Positions 34,484 through 43,931 of a DNA stretch of 64,000 bases are shown piece after piece. The notes under the pieces are model-generated. The model was not told the origin of the DNA, searched no databases, and was given only the letters and a program-made list of their open reading frames with translations. Both the position numbers and the translations under genes were made by a program. Positions within the stretch are counted from its first letter, which is position 1, and the number at the start of each line of letters is the position of its first letter. This DNA comes from Pseudomonas helvetica. Lineage in GTDB: Bacteria > Pseudomonadota > Gammaproteobacteria > Pseudomonadales > Pseudomonadaceae. The stretch spans positions 5,777,001-5,841,000 of the forward strand of contig NZ_CP150917.1 in NCBI RefSeq assembly GCF_039908645.1, given 5' to 3'.

Positions 34484-36661
34484 ATGACTGAACACGTTCA
34501 AGTCGGTGGCCTGCAGGTCGCCAAAGTCCTGTTCGACTTCGTGAACAACGAAGCCATTCCCGGTTCCGGCCTCACCGCCGACAAGTTCTGGGCCGGTGCC
34601 GACAAGGTCATTCACGACCTGGCGCCGAAGAACAAAGCCCTACTCGCCAAACGCGACGACCTCCAGGCGAAAATCGATGCCTGGCACCAGTCCCGTGCAG
34701 GTCAAGCGCATGACGCTGTGGCCTACAAAGCCTTCCTGCAAGACATCGGTTATCTGCTGCCAGAAGCGGCCGATTTCCAGGCAACGACGCAAAACGTCGA
34801 CGACGAAATCGCCCGTATGGCCGGTCCACAACTGGTGGTTCCGGTGATGAATGCCCGCTTCGCCCTCAACGCTTCGAACGCCCGCTGGGGTTCGTTATAC
34901 GACGCCCTGTATGGCACTGATGCCATCAGTGAGGCCGACGGTGCGGAAAAAGGCAAAGGCTACAACAAGGTCCGCGGCGACAAGGTCATCGCCTTCGCCC
35001 GCGCCTTCCTCGACGAAGCCGCGCCATTGGCTGCCGGCTCTCACGTCGATTCCACCGGCTATAAAATCGTTGACCGTAAATTGGTGGTCGCACTTAAAGG
35101 CGGCAGCAACACTGGCTTGCGCAACGACGCACAGCTGATCGGCTTCCACGGCGATGCTGCGGCGCCGACCGCGATCCTGCTGAAAAACAACGGTCTGCAT
35201 TTCGAAATCCAGATCGACGCCAGCACACCGGTCGGCCAGACCGACGCCGCCGGCGTCAAAGACGTCCTGATGGAAGCCGCGCTGACCACCATCATGGACT
35301 GCGAAGACTCCGTGGCCGCTGTCGATGCCGATGACAAAGTGGTGATCTACCGCAACTGGCTCGGCCTGATGAAAGGCGATCTGTCGGAAGAAGTCGCCAA
35401 GGGTGGCAAGACCTTTACCCGCACCATGAACGCCGACCGCACCTACACCGCGCCCGACGGTAGCGAACTGAGCCTGCACGGCCGCTCGCTGTTGTTCGTG
35501 CGTAATGTCGGCCACTTGATGACCATCGACGCGATCCTCGACAAGAACGGCAACGAAGTACCGGAAGGTATCCTCGACGGCCTGGTCACCAACCTCGCGG
35601 CGCTGCACAGCCTTAACGGCAACACCACCCGCAAGAACAGCCGTACCGGTTCGGTCTACATCGTTAAACCGAAAATGCACGGTCCGGAAGAAGCGGCGTT
35701 CACCAACGAACTGTTCGGGCGCATCGAAGACGTGCTCGAGCTGCCGCGCAATACCCTCAAAGTCGGCATCATGGACGAAGAGCGGCGTACCACGGTCAAC
35801 CTCAAGGCCTGTATCAAGGCTGCCAGCGAGCGCGTGGTCTTCATCAACACCGGCTTCCTCGACCGTACCGGTGATGAAATCCACACGTCCATGGAGGCCG
35901 GCGCGATGGTGCGCAAGGCCGACATGAAGGCTGAAAAGTGGATCAGCGCCTACGAAAACTGGAACGTCGACATCGGTTTGAGCACTGGCCTGCAAGGTCG
36001 CGCGCAAATCGGTAAAGGCATGTGGGCCATGCCCGACCTCATGGCCGCCATGCTCGAGCAGAAAATCGCTCACCCGCTGGCCGGTGCCAACACCGCCTGG
36101 GTCCCTTCGCCGACCGCCGCTGCGCTGCACGCGCTGCATTACCACAAGGTTGACGTGTTCGCCCGTCAGGCCGAACTGGCCAAGCGCGCTCGCGCATCGC
36201 TGGACGACATCCTGACCATCCCGCTGGCAAGCGATCCCAACTGGACAGCGGAACAGATCCAGAATGAACTGGACAACAACGCCCAGGGCATCCTCGGTTA
36301 TGTGGTGCGCTGGATCGACCAGGGCGTGGGCTGTTCAAAAGTGCCGGACATCAACGACGTCGGCCTGATGGAAGACCGTGCAACGCTGCGTATCTCCAGC
36401 CAGCACATCGCCAACTGGCTGCGTCATGGCATCGTCAGCGAAGCCCAGGTGCTGGAAACCCTCAAGCGCATGGCGCCGGTGGTTGACCGCCAGAACGCCA
36501 ACGACCCGCTGTACCGTCCGCTGGCACCGAACTTCGACAGCAACATCGCCTTCCAGGCAGCGGTCGAACTGGTGATCGAAGGCACCAAGCAGCCGAACGG
36601 CTACACCGAGCCGGTCCTGCACCGTCGTCGCCGCGAGTTCAAGGCTGCCAATGGCCTGTGA
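34484..36661 (+). CDS. glcB: Malate synthase G
   Basis: A 725-residue monomeric malate synthase (G type) that condenses glyoxylate with acetyl-CoA. Family landmarks: [20 protein letters not shown], the catalytic region [12 protein letters not shown] and the C-terminal [23 protein letters not shown] 34484 is preferred to the earlier GTG at 34472 as it gives the usual N-terminus [17 protein letters not shown] strong bidirectional terminator follows. No glcDEF is adjacent. Confidence 0.96.
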   Translation: MTEHVQVGGLQVAKVLFDFVNNEAIPGSGLTADKFWAGADKVIHDLAPKNKALLAKRDDLQAKIDAWHQSRAGQAHDAVAYKAFLQDIGYLLPEAADFQATTQNVDDEIARMAGPQLVVPVMNARFALNASNARWGSLYDALYGTDAISEADGAEKGKGYNKVRGDKVIAFARAFLDEAAPLAAGSHVDSTGYKIVDRKLVVALKGGSNTGLRNDAQLIGFHGDAAAPTAILLKNNGLHFEIQIDASTPVGQTDAAGVKDVLMEAALTTIMDCEDSVAAVDADDKVVIYRNWLGLMKGDLSEEVAKGGKTFTRTMNADRTYTAPDGSELSLHGRSLLFVRNVGHLMTIDAILDKNGNEVPEGILDGLVTNLAALHSLNGNTTRKNSRTGSVYIVKPKMHGPEEAAFTNELFGRIEDVLELPRNTLKVGIMDEERRTTVNLKACIKAASERVVFINTGFLDRTGDEIHTSMEAGAMVRKADMKAEKWISAYENWNVDIGLSTGLQGRAQIGKGMWAMPDLMAAMLEQKIAHPLAGANTAWVPSPTAAALHALHYHKVDVFARQAELAKRARASLDDILTIPLASDPNWTAEQIQNELDNNAQGILGYVVRWIDQGVGCSKVPDINDVGLMEDRATLRISSQHIANWLRHGIVSEAQVLETLKRMAPVVDRQNANDPLYRPLAPNFDSNIAFQAAVELVIEGTKQPNGYTEPVLHRRRREFKAANGL

Positions 36662-36680
36662 ATAAGCGTTAGCGACATGA

Positions 36681-36712
36681 AAAAGCCCTGATCGAGAGAT
36701 CAGGGCTTTTTT
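36681..36712 (+). terminator. Terminator of glcB
   Basis: A perfect 13-bp stem (AAAAGCCCTGATC, loop GAGA, GATCAGGGCTTTT) ends in TTT. Symmetric A/T flanks let it serve the convergent response-regulator gene as well. Confidence 0.93.
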
Positions 36713-36743
36713 GTTTGAAGCAGGCTGCGATCTTTTCAGTGAC

Positions 36744-37190
36744 TCATATGTCCATCCCCAGCTGATGCTTGACCAATGCCAACAGCTCTTTGCTATCGAT
36801 GGGCTTGAGCAGAAAATCCACCACGCTCAAGTGCATGGCATCAATGACATCCCGGGCTTTGGCGTCACCGGAAACGATGATGATCGGCAATGCCGCCCGT
36901 TCCGACTCACGCACTTCACGGACCAGCTCCAGACCATCGATGTGACGCATTCGCAGATCGGTGATGAGCAACCCGATCGACTTGTTCGAGTCCAACAGTT
37001 TGAGTGCGCTTTCGCCACTGGCTGCCGTCATGCTGCGGATGCCATCAAGCGCAAGAATTTCCGAAAGCAGCTCACGCGTGTCCTTATCGTCGTCGACAAT
37101 CAGCACACGTTGTGCTGGCAAGTCCGGTTCGTGCATGACTGCACTCAACGCTTCACGTTCGGCATCGCTCAAAATATCGTGGTCGGACAT
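36744..37190 (-). CDS. Single-domain response regulator
   Basis: A 148-residue protein: about 25 N-terminal residues then one receiver domain with IVDDDKDTREL, phosphoacceptor D78 in LLITDLRMRHIDGLELV, the conserved Ser in IIIVSGDA and K in LLKPIDSKEL. There is no DNA-binding or enzymatic output domain, so it should act by protein contact. No histidine kinase is adjacent, so it is an orphan; its partner is unknown. Confidence 0.9.
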   Translation of the reverse strand: MSDHDILSDAEREALSAVMHEPDLPAQRVLIVDDDKDTRELLSEILALDGIRSMTAASGESALKLLDSNKSIGLLITDLRMRHIDGLELVREVRESERAALPIIIVSGDAKARDVIDAMHLSVVDFLLKPIDSKELLALVKHQLGMDI

Positions 37191-37442
37191 AAATCTCTCT
37201 ACATATTCAGATTAATCCCCTAGCACCATGGTCGGACATCGCTAAGCAGAACTTAAATGTGCGCTTCGCCGAATAGTTTTCCAAGTGGGCTAACCAGCGG
37301 TTTTGCGCATTATTAGCGTAGGGTATTTCCGAAATTTCGCTTCCTGCACCACGACCTAGACTTACGTCCAATGGGCACTCTTCACGCAGGGGCCGACCAT
37401 GGCAGTGACTCCGACAACAACAAATCGAAAAAGACTGCGGTA

Positions 37443-39383
37443 ATGGTTATGAGTAAAGCGGATGCCTTCACCCAGGCAGGGAAAACAGCGGTGCTGCAGA
37501 ATATCCAGGGCACCTTGCAGTTCCTTCAGCGTTTCCCGCCGTTCAACCAGATGGAACACGCGCACCTGGCCTACCTGGTCGAACAATGCCAACTGCGCTT
37601 CTACGGCCCGGGCGAGAGCATCATCAAGCCTGCGGACGGACCGGTTGAGCATTTTTACATCGTCAAACAGGGCCGGGTAGTCGGCGAACGTCCGCACACG
37701 GCCAAGGGTGGCACCGAAACTACCTTCGAGATCACCACCGGCGAGTGTTTCCCCCTCGCCGCACTGCTGGGCGAGCGTGCAACCCGCACCGAGCACCTGG
37801 CCGCCGAAGACACCTTTTGCCTACAGCTGAACAAGCAGGCCTTCATCAAGCTGTTCGCCCTTTCCAGCACGTTTCGCGACTTTGCCCTACGCGGCGTCAG
37901 CAGCCTGCTGGATCAGGTCAATCAGCAGGTCCAGCAAAAAGCCGTGGAAACCCTCGGCACCCAATACTCGCTCAATACCCGCCTCGGCGAATTGGCCATG
38001 CGCCATCCCGTGACTTGTAGCCCTGCGACCCCACTGCGTGAAGCCGTGACCCTGATGCACGAGCAGCAGGTCGGCAGCATTGTGGTGGTCGATGAGCAGA
38101 AAGCCCCGCTGGGAATTTTCACCCTGCGCGACTTGCGTCAGGTAGTCGCCGATGGCACCAGTGACTTCAATCAGCCCATCGACCGGCACATGATCCACGC
38201 GCCATTCTTCCTGACGCCGGACCACAGCGCGTTCGATGCGGCCATTGCCATGACCGAGCGGCACATCGCTCACGTCTGCCTGGTCAAGGACCAACGGTTG
38301 TGCGGTGTAGTCTCGGAACGCGACCTGTTTTCCCTGCAACGCGTCGATCTGGTGCATTTGGCACGCACCATTCGCAGCGCGCCACGGGTGGAAAACCTGG
38401 TGGCGATGCGCGGCGAAATCGGCCAACTGGTCGAGCGCATGCTCGCCCACGGCGCGTCCTCGACCCAAATCACCCACATCATCACCTTGCTCAACGATCA
38501 CACCGTGTGCCGGGTCATCGAGCTCACGCTGGCCGATAAAGGCGACCCCGGCATACCGTTCAGCTGGCTGTGCTTCGGCAGCGAAGGTCGCCGCGAGCAG
38601 ACACTGCACACCGATCAGGACAACGGCATTCTCTTCGAAGCGCGCGATGCGGTGCAGGCGGCCGAGATTCGCAGCAAGCTGTTGCCGATCGCCCAGCAGA
38701 TCAATCAGAGCCTGGCGCTCTGCGGCTTTACGCTGTGCAAGGGCAATATCATGGCTGGCAACCCGCAGCTGTGTTTGTCCCGTGCCGAATGGGCGCGGCG
38801 TTTCGCGGCGTTTATCCGCGAAGCAACGCCCGAGAATTTGCTCGGGTCGAGCATTTACTTCGACCTGCGGGTGGTCTGGGGCGATGAGCAAGGCTGCGAG
38901 CAATTGCGCCGCGCGATTCTCGATCAGGTGGCAGACAATCGGCTGTTCCAGCGCATGCTGGCCATGAACGCCCTGCGCCAACGGCCGCCTGTCGGGCGTT
39001 TCCGCGAGTTTGTGCTAGAGAAAAAGAACGGTGAAAAAGCCACTCTCGACCTGAAAGTCCAAGGGCTGACTCCGTTTGTCGACGGTGCTCGGCTATTGGC
39101 GCTGGCCCATGGCATCGGGGCCAACAATACCCTCGAGCGCTTTCGTCAACTGGTGGCCAAAGAAGTCATCGACCCGCTGGACGGTGCGGCCTATGAAGAG
39201 GCCTATCACTTCATCCAGCAAACCCGCATGCAGCAGCATCAGCGACAGACCCGTGAGAACCTGCCCTATTCCAATCGGGTCGATCCCGACAGCTTGAATC
39301 ATCTGGACCGGCGAATCCTGCGTGAGTCCCTGCGCCAGGCCCAACGCCTGCAAAGCAGCCTGGCCCTGCGGTATCAGCTATGA
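37443..39383 (+). CDS. cNMP-binding/CBS/DUF294 putative nucleotidyltransferase
   Basis: About 646 residues, soluble. In order: a cyclic-nucleotide-binding-like domain (about 15-140; FYGPGESIIKPADGPVEHFY), two CBS motifs (about 175-300), a DUF294 nucleotidyltransferase-like domain with the metal/catalytic pattern CFGSEGRREQTLHTDQDNGI (about 375-395), and the DUF294 C-terminal domain. Start: ATG 37443 or 37449 (MSKADAF); both lack a strong Shine-Dalgarno. Its stop overlaps the exonuclease ATG by four bases. The target of nucleotidyl transfer is unknown. Confidence 0.88.
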   Translation: MVMSKADAFTQAGKTAVLQNIQGTLQFLQRFPPFNQMEHAHLAYLVEQCQLRFYGPGESIIKPADGPVEHFYIVKQGRVVGERPHTAKGGTETTFEITTGECFPLAALLGERATRTEHLAAEDTFCLQLNKQAFIKLFALSSTFRDFALRGVSSLLDQVNQQVQQKAVETLGTQYSLNTRLGELAMRHPVTCSPATPLREAVTLMHEQQVGSIVVVDEQKAPLGIFTLRDLRQVVADGTSDFNQPIDRHMIHAPFFLTPDHSAFDAAIAMTERHIAHVCLVKDQRLCGVVSERDLFSLQRVDLVHLARTIRSAPRVENLVAMRGEIGQLVERMLAHGASSTQITHIITLLNDHTVCRVIELTLADKGDPGIPFSWLCFGSEGRREQTLHTDQDNGILFEARDAVQAAEIRSKLLPIAQQINQSLALCGFTLCKGNIMAGNPQLCLSRAEWARRFAAFIREATPENLLGSSIYFDLRVVWGDEQGCEQLRRAILDQVADNRLFQRMLAMNALRQRPPVGRFREFVLEKKNGEKATLDLKVQGLTPFVDGARLLALAHGIGANNTLERFRQLVAKEVIDPLDGAAYEEAYHFIQQTRMQQHQRQTRENLPYSNRVDPDSLNHLDRRILRESLRQAQRLQSSLALRYQL

Positions 39384-40087
39384 AGCTGTTTTCCTGGCTA
39401 CGCCCCGCCGGGCCGACATTGACCGCTGCGCAGCAACAGCGCCTGGACCAACTGCCAAACGCTCCGACGCTGGGCGAATGCAGCCTGCGCGAGCAACGCT
39501 GGGTGGTGGTCGATCTGGAGACCACCGGGCTGAACCTGAACAAAGACGTGGTGCTGTCGATCGGTGCCATGGTGATCGAAGACGGCGCGATCGATTTCAG
39601 TCAGCAGTTCGAGCGAACCTTGCAGCGCAACGGCCACAAACTCGGGCCTAGCGTGTTACTTCATGGCCTGGGCCCAAGCGCGATTGCCGCTGGCAGCGAT
39701 CCGCGGGACGCGTTGCTGGATTTCTTGGAGTTTGTCGGTGACAGTCCGTTGCTGGCGTTTCATGCACCGTTCGACCAGCACATGCTCGGTCGCGCCTTGA
39801 AGGACAGCCTGGGTTATCGCTTGCAGCATCCTTTCCTTGATGTGGCCGACATGGCGCCACTGCTGTGTCCACAGGCAAACATCCGCGAAGCCGGGCTGGA
39901 CGACTGGATCAAGTGGTTCAAGCTGCAAGTCTTCGAGCGCCATAACGCCAGCGCCGACGCCATGGCCACGGCTGAGTTAGTGTTGATCCTGTTCAACCGC
40001 GCGCGAATGCAGCAGATTCACAGCCCACTGAATCTGCAACAGCGGTTAAGCCAGTGGAAACGCCGGCAGCAAAGCCATTCCTTCTAG
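39380..40087 (+). CDS. DEDDh 3'-5' exonuclease (DnaQ/PolC type)
   Basis: A 235-residue exonuclease. DEDD residues: D45 and E47 in VVVDLETTGLNLN, an Asp in FHAPFDQHML, and the His-Asp pair in RHNASADAMATAEL. It resembles the DNA polymerase III epsilon subunit but lacks its C-terminal tail. It is translationally coupled (ATGA) to the cNMP/CBS/DUF294 protein, a conserved pairing whose purpose is unclear. Confidence 0.9.
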   Translation: MKLFSWLRPAGPTLTAAQQQRLDQLPNAPTLGECSLREQRWVVVDLETTGLNLNKDVVLSIGAMVIEDGAIDFSQQFERTLQRNGHKLGPSVLLHGLGPSAIAAGSDPRDALLDFLEFVGDSPLLAFHAPFDQHMLGRALKDSLGYRLQHPFLDVADMAPLLCPQANIREAGLDDWIKWFKLQVFERHNASADAMATAELVLILFNRARMQQIHSPLNLQQRLSQWKRRQQSHSF

Positions 40088-40110
40088 GTGTTCAGCGCCT
40101 GTTCTGACGT

Positions 40111-40178
40111 CATCGCGGGCAAGCCTTGCTCCTACAGACAACACGCGAATCTGTAGGAGCAAGGCTTGCTCGCGATAG
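40111..40178. repeat. REP-type paired palindrome
   Basis: CATCGCGGGCAAGCCTTGCT and its inverted copy AGCAAGGCTTGCTCGCGATA flank a short 15-base loop. It follows the exonuclease stop and may act as its 3' stabiliser. Confidence 0.88.
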
Positions 40179-40275
40179 CGATCTTGTCAGCACCACTAAA
40201 CCCTCGCCAGCCGCGCCGGAACTTACTAGGCTAGATCTCTGCCACATGCTCCCTGAATACAGCCGAGGAATGTCC

Positions 40276-40905
40276 ATGTCCGCCCCCAGCATGACCTTGT
40301 TCCACAACCCTGCTTCGCCTTACGTGCGCAAAGTGATGGTGCTGCTGCATGAAACCGGTCAACTGGACCGCGTGGCGCTGCAGCACAGCCAACTGACCCC
40401 GGTCAGCCCCGACGCGGCGTTGAACCAGGACAACCCGCTGGGCAAGATCCCGGCGCTGCGCCTGGACGACGGTAACGTGTTATACGACAGCCGGGTGATC
40501 CTCGAATACCTCGATCAGCAACATGTCGGTAATCCGCTGATCCCTCGTGAAGGCACGGCGCGCTGGCGGCGCCTGACCCTGGCCGCGCTGGCCGACGGGA
40601 TCATGGACGCCGCGGTGCTGATCCGTTATGAACTCGCCCTGCGCGCCCCGGAGAAACACTGGGACCAGTGGCTCGACGCCCAGCGCGACAAGATCCGCCG
40701 GGCCTTGGCGGTGCTGGAAGCCGACGCCATCGCCGAGCTGACCAGCCATTTCGACGTCGCGGCCATCAGCGTTGCCTGCGCCCTTGGATATCTGGATTTG
40801 CGTCATCCGGACCTGGAGTGGCGCAAGAGCAATCCACAACTCAGCGCCTGGTATGCCGAAGTAAGTCAGCGGCCGTCGATGCTGGCAACCGTGCCGAAGG
40901 TTTAG
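40276..40905 (+). CDS. Glutathione S-transferase
   Basis: A 209-residue GST: thioredoxin-fold N-terminus (MTLFHNPASPYVRKVMVLLH, then NPLGKIPALRLDDGNVLYDS with the cis-proline and SRV glutathione contact) and an all-helical C-terminus. AGGA six bases before ATG 40276 chooses this start from three close ATGs. The substrate is unknown. It is convergent with creD. Confidence 0.92.
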   Translation: MSAPSMTLFHNPASPYVRKVMVLLHETGQLDRVALQHSQLTPVSPDAALNQDNPLGKIPALRLDDGNVLYDSRVILEYLDQQHVGNPLIPREGTARWRRLTLAALADGIMDAAVLIRYELALRAPEKHWDQWLDAQRDKIRRALAVLEADAIAELTSHFDVAAISVACALGYLDLRHPDLEWRKSNPQLSAWYAEVSQRPSMLATVPKV

Positions 40906-41041
40906 CAGCACCGGCTGATCTGAGGGAGCAGGGCTTGCCGATGAGGACATCACCCTGCTCCAGCGTAAACAACCCGGCAATCTGCATCGCCAACCATTCA
41001 CCCTGCAACTGATCCTCGCGCAACCCCAGCGACCTACTCAT
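40841..41041 (-). CDS. Possible small protein after creD
   Basis: A 66-codon frame starts inside the creD stop region with a GAGGTGG sequence five bases before its ATG (41041). It begins MSRSLGLREDQLQGEWLAMQ. The start overlaps the creD 3' end by eight bases, which would allow coupled translation; its 3' end is antisense to the GST gene. Codon use is acceptable but not decisive. It is not a family I recognise. Confidence 0.3.
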   Translation of the reverse strand: MSRSLGLREDQLQGEWLAMQIAGLFTLEQGDVLIGKPCSLRSAGAAKPSARLPASTAADLLRHTRR

Positions 41042-42395
41042 ACACCACCTCTGGCTTGGCAATCCTGCCCTGGCCAATCCCGTACCAGTCGAGTTTACGG
41101 GTCAGCACCATAAACACGCCCAGCAAGCCGAACAACAGCAGCGAGCCCATCAACAGCGCGTAATCCTCGGCACTCAACAAGCCGTAAAGCAAACCGTAGA
41201 GCGCCGCCAATCCCGCCGAAAAACTCAACCCGTGGCGCGCACTGCGCAGTACATGGCAAACATAAAAACCGATCAACAACACGCAGGCAGCGGCCGACAG
41301 CAGATACGCCAGGGCAAAGCCGATGTGCTCGGAGAGTGACAACAACAGCAGGTAGAAGAACGCCAGCGCCACGCCCACCAAGGCGTATTGAACCGGGTGC
41401 ACCGCGAGGCTTTTCAGCACTTCGAAGAGAAAGAACCCGGCAAAGGTCAGCACGATAAACAGCAGCGCGTATTTGATCGCCCGATCGCTTTTGAGGTACT
41501 GATCCACCGGGTCGATGAAGCTGACGCCGAAACTGCGGCTTTTGAACTCTTCACAGCTGGAATGGGACAAGCAGCTATTGAGTGCCTCTTCCAGATTGGT
41601 GGAAAAGAACGAGGCCTGCCAATTGGCGCTGAAACCTTCAGCACTTATCTCACGCTGGGCCGGCAGGTAGTTGCCGATAAAGCTTGGATGCGGCCAGTTG
41701 GCTTTCAAACTGACTTTGCTGGTTTTACCTACCGGGGTGATCTGCAACTGACCAGTGCCTTGCAGACGCAGGTCAAAACCGAAGGCCAGTTCTGTGGCTT
41801 TGTTCGCATCCAGCACCGGCAGACTGGCGTGCACGCCCTCGCCCAGCCAGTCCACTTGCGTACCCGGAACAAAGTCCAGGCGTTGGTCATCGAGTTCAAG
41901 CTTCAAGGCGTTTTCGATACCACGAATATCGCTGATGCCCACGGCCAGGAACGGCTGGTCAAACTGGTAGTCGGAAAAGTCCTCCTTGATGCCCAAGTGC
42001 TCCGGGATAGAAAAGTGCCCGCTGATCCGGTTATCCGCGTGAAACAGCCGCGCCTCGTAAATGCCACGGGCGCGCAGTTCGGTTTGAACCAGACCATCGA
42101 GTTCGAAACGTTCAGGAAGGAAATACAGTCGCCCCCGTTCCTGAGTCGTTTCCTGATAACGCTCGCTGGTTTTTTCGTTGGTTTTCCAGGTCCTGACCAC
42201 CTTGCGATACGGCACCACCATCAGCGGCCCGCTCAATTGCTGGCTGTAGCTGGAACTACGGGCGATGTCCTCAAGGACACCGTTGCGCAGTTGCTGGCGG
42301 TCAAAAATCACCCCGCCGATCATCAGCAACGGGATCATCAACAGCACAATCAGAAGGGCAATTGCCCCAAGTTTTATGGCCAAGCTGCGGTTCAT
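41034..42395 (-). CDS. creD: Inner-membrane protein CreD
   Basis: A 453-residue membrane protein. One N-terminal helix (AIALLIVLLMIPLLMIGGVIF) and a large periplasmic region (about 30-300) are followed by about six helices near the C-terminus. CreD is induced by the CreBC system; in Pseudomonas it affects envelope and beta-lactam responses. It is encoded downstream of creB-creC with a hairpin in between. No CreB box of the TTCAC-N6-TTCAC type was seen upstream. Confidence 0.93.
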   Translation of the reverse strand: MNRSLAIKLGAIALLIVLLMIPLLMIGGVIFDRQQLRNGVLEDIARSSSYSQQLSGPLMVVPYRKVVRTWKTNEKTSERYQETTQERGRLYFLPERFELDGLVQTELRARGIYEARLFHADNRISGHFSIPEHLGIKEDFSDYQFDQPFLAVGISDIRGIENALKLELDDQRLDFVPGTQVDWLGEGVHASLPVLDANKATELAFGFDLRLQGTGQLQITPVGKTSKVSLKANWPHPSFIGNYLPAQREISAEGFSANWQASFFSTNLEEALNSCLSHSSCEEFKSRSFGVSFIDPVDQYLKSDRAIKYALLFIVLTFAGFFLFEVLKSLAVHPVQYALVGVALAFFYLLLLSLSEHIGFALAYLLSAAACVLLIGFYVCHVLRSARHGLSFSAGLAALYGLLYGLLSAEDYALLMGSLLLFGLLGVFMVLTRKLDWYGIGQGRIAKPEVVYE

Positions 42396-42481
42396 GGGTC
42401 TCTCCCTGTTCGAATGAGGGAGAGTCTGGAAGATGGCTGTGAGGGTTTTATGGGGGAAATGTGGAGAGTGTGTGGAGAAGC

Positions 42482-42506
42482 AAAAGATCGCAGCCTGCGA
42501 TCTTTT
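42482..42506. terminator. Hairpin between creC and creD
   Basis: AAAAGATCGCA (42482-42492) and TGCGATCTTTT (42496-42506) form an 11-bp stem with a three-base loop. Transcription of creC reads through it to the left; A-run and T-run flanks make it terminator-like in both directions. It may reduce creD expression from the creBC promoter. Confidence 0.7.
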
Positions 42507-42509
42507 AGC

Positions 42510-43931
42510 TTATGAAGGCAATCGCAGCGTCACCTCGACGCCGCCCGGCACATTGCAGACATGCAACTCACCCCCATGCAACTTGACTACTTCTTCAACG
42601 AAGTTAAGCCCAAGGCCGGTACTTTTACGTCCACTGTCCGGGCGTGGCAGTGAATAGAAGCGTTCGCTCAAACGCCCCAGGGCGTAATCCGGAATCGGTT
42701 CGGCCTGATTGAACAGTTTGAATTCGACCTGCTCGGCATGCCGTTCGGCGGTGAAGCGCAAGACGCCGTGGGACGGGGAGAAATCCAGAGCGTTCTCCAA
42801 CAGATTGCCCAGTGCCTGACGCAGCAAGAACGGCTCGCCCAGCACATCCAGATCGGTTGAAATCTGCTTTTCGATCTTCAACTGCTTGCGCTCGATACGC
42901 GCATGCTGACCGCTGAGCAACTCATCGACCAATGCCGCCACCGGCACCGGCACACGCTCTTCCAGCCCTTGGCGCTGTTCGACCTGCGCCAGGTTCAGCA
43001 AGCGCTCGATCAACTGCTGCATCCGCGCACTTTCGCTGTCGATATTGCGGACAAAGCGCTGTTGTTGTGTCACCGGCATCTCGCCTTGCAGCAACTCGGC
43101 GGCACCGCGAATCGCCGCCAACGGACTCTTCAACTCATGGGTCAGGGTGTGCACATAACGTTCGACGTAAGCCTTGCCTTCCAGTTGCGTGCGCATGCGC
43201 TCCACCGCCGTGGCCAGTTGCTCCAGCTCTGCGCCGCGATAGTGCGGCAGCTCGGCCCGTCGACCTTCGCTGACCGCCTGGGCGTAAGCGGTCAACTGCC
43301 GTAATGCGACACTCAGCCACCAGGACAACGCCGCACCGAACAACAAGCCGAGGCCGATCAACCCGGCGCCGTACCAAAGCAATCGACGTTCGGTGCGGTC
43401 GACGTAAGGCTGCAATGAGCTGTTGGGCTTGGCCACGGTGACCACGCCGATAATCTGCCCGTTATCGCGGATCGGCGCGCCAACGTGCATCACCGAAGAA
43501 GTGGCATCGTCAGCGATGCTGCGGGTCGAACGTGCGCCGTATTCGCCGCGCAAGGTCAGGTACACATCGTTCCAGCGCGAATAGTCCTGGCCCACTGCTA
43601 CGCCGCTGGAGTCCAGCACCACGATGCCCTTGGCATCCGTGACGTAGATACGGTGGTTGACCGAATTTTTTGGCAAACCCCAGATTGTCGCCGCCGGCTG
43701 CCGCTCGCCGTAAGCCTTGAGCAACTCGGGCCAGCGATTCTGGTTGAGGGTGCCAGCCTTGAAGTCATCGCGCAGGATTTCGGCCATCAGATTGGCGGTG
43801 TCCACCAGCGTTTCTTCGGTGGACTGTCGAACGCCTGGGCGGATTTCCTCCATCACCGTGTTGAGCACGAAGTAACCGGTCAGGCCGATGAACAGTACAT
43901 AGACCAGGAAGATCCGGATTCCCAACGGCAT
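42510..43931 (-). CDS. creC: Sensor histidine kinase CreC
   Basis: A 473-residue membrane kinase. N-terminal helix (IFLVYVLFIGLTGYFVLN), periplasmic sensor part (about 30-185), second helix (LLWYGAGLIGLGLLFGAALS), HAMP-like linker, dimerisation/phosphoacceptor HELKSPLAAIRGAAELL and an ATPase domain with NLLENALDFS and GLGLNFVEEVVKLHGG. It phosphorylates CreB. Its ATG overlaps the creB stop by one base (TGATG). Confidence 0.95.
   Translation of the reverse strand: MPLGIRIFLVYVLFIGLTGYFVLNTVMEEIRPGVRQSTEETLVDTANLMAEILRDDFKAGTLNQNRWPELLKAYGERQPAATIWGLPKNSVNHRIYVTDAKGIVVLDSSGVAVGQDYSRWNDVYLTLRGEYGARSTRSIADDATSSVMHVGAPIRDNGQIIGVVTVAKPNSSLQPYVDRTERRLLWYGAGLIGLGLLFGAALSWWLSVALRQLTAYAQAVSEGRRAELPHYRGAELEQLATAVERMRTQLEGKAYVERYVHTLTHELKSPLAAIRGAAELLQGEMPVTQQQRFVRNIDSESARMQQLIERLLNLAQVEQRQGLEERVPVPVAALVDELLSGQHARIERKQLKIEKQISTDLDVLGEPFLLRQALGNLLENALDFSPSHGVLRFTAERHAEQVEFKLFNQAEPIPDYALGRLSERFYSLPRPDSGRKSTGLGLNFVEEVVKLHGGELHVCNVPGGVEVTLRLPS

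Noticed and set aside
42396..42509. CreB binding box upstream of creD
   Set aside because: No TTCAC-N6-TTCAC match on either strand; only a hairpin is present.
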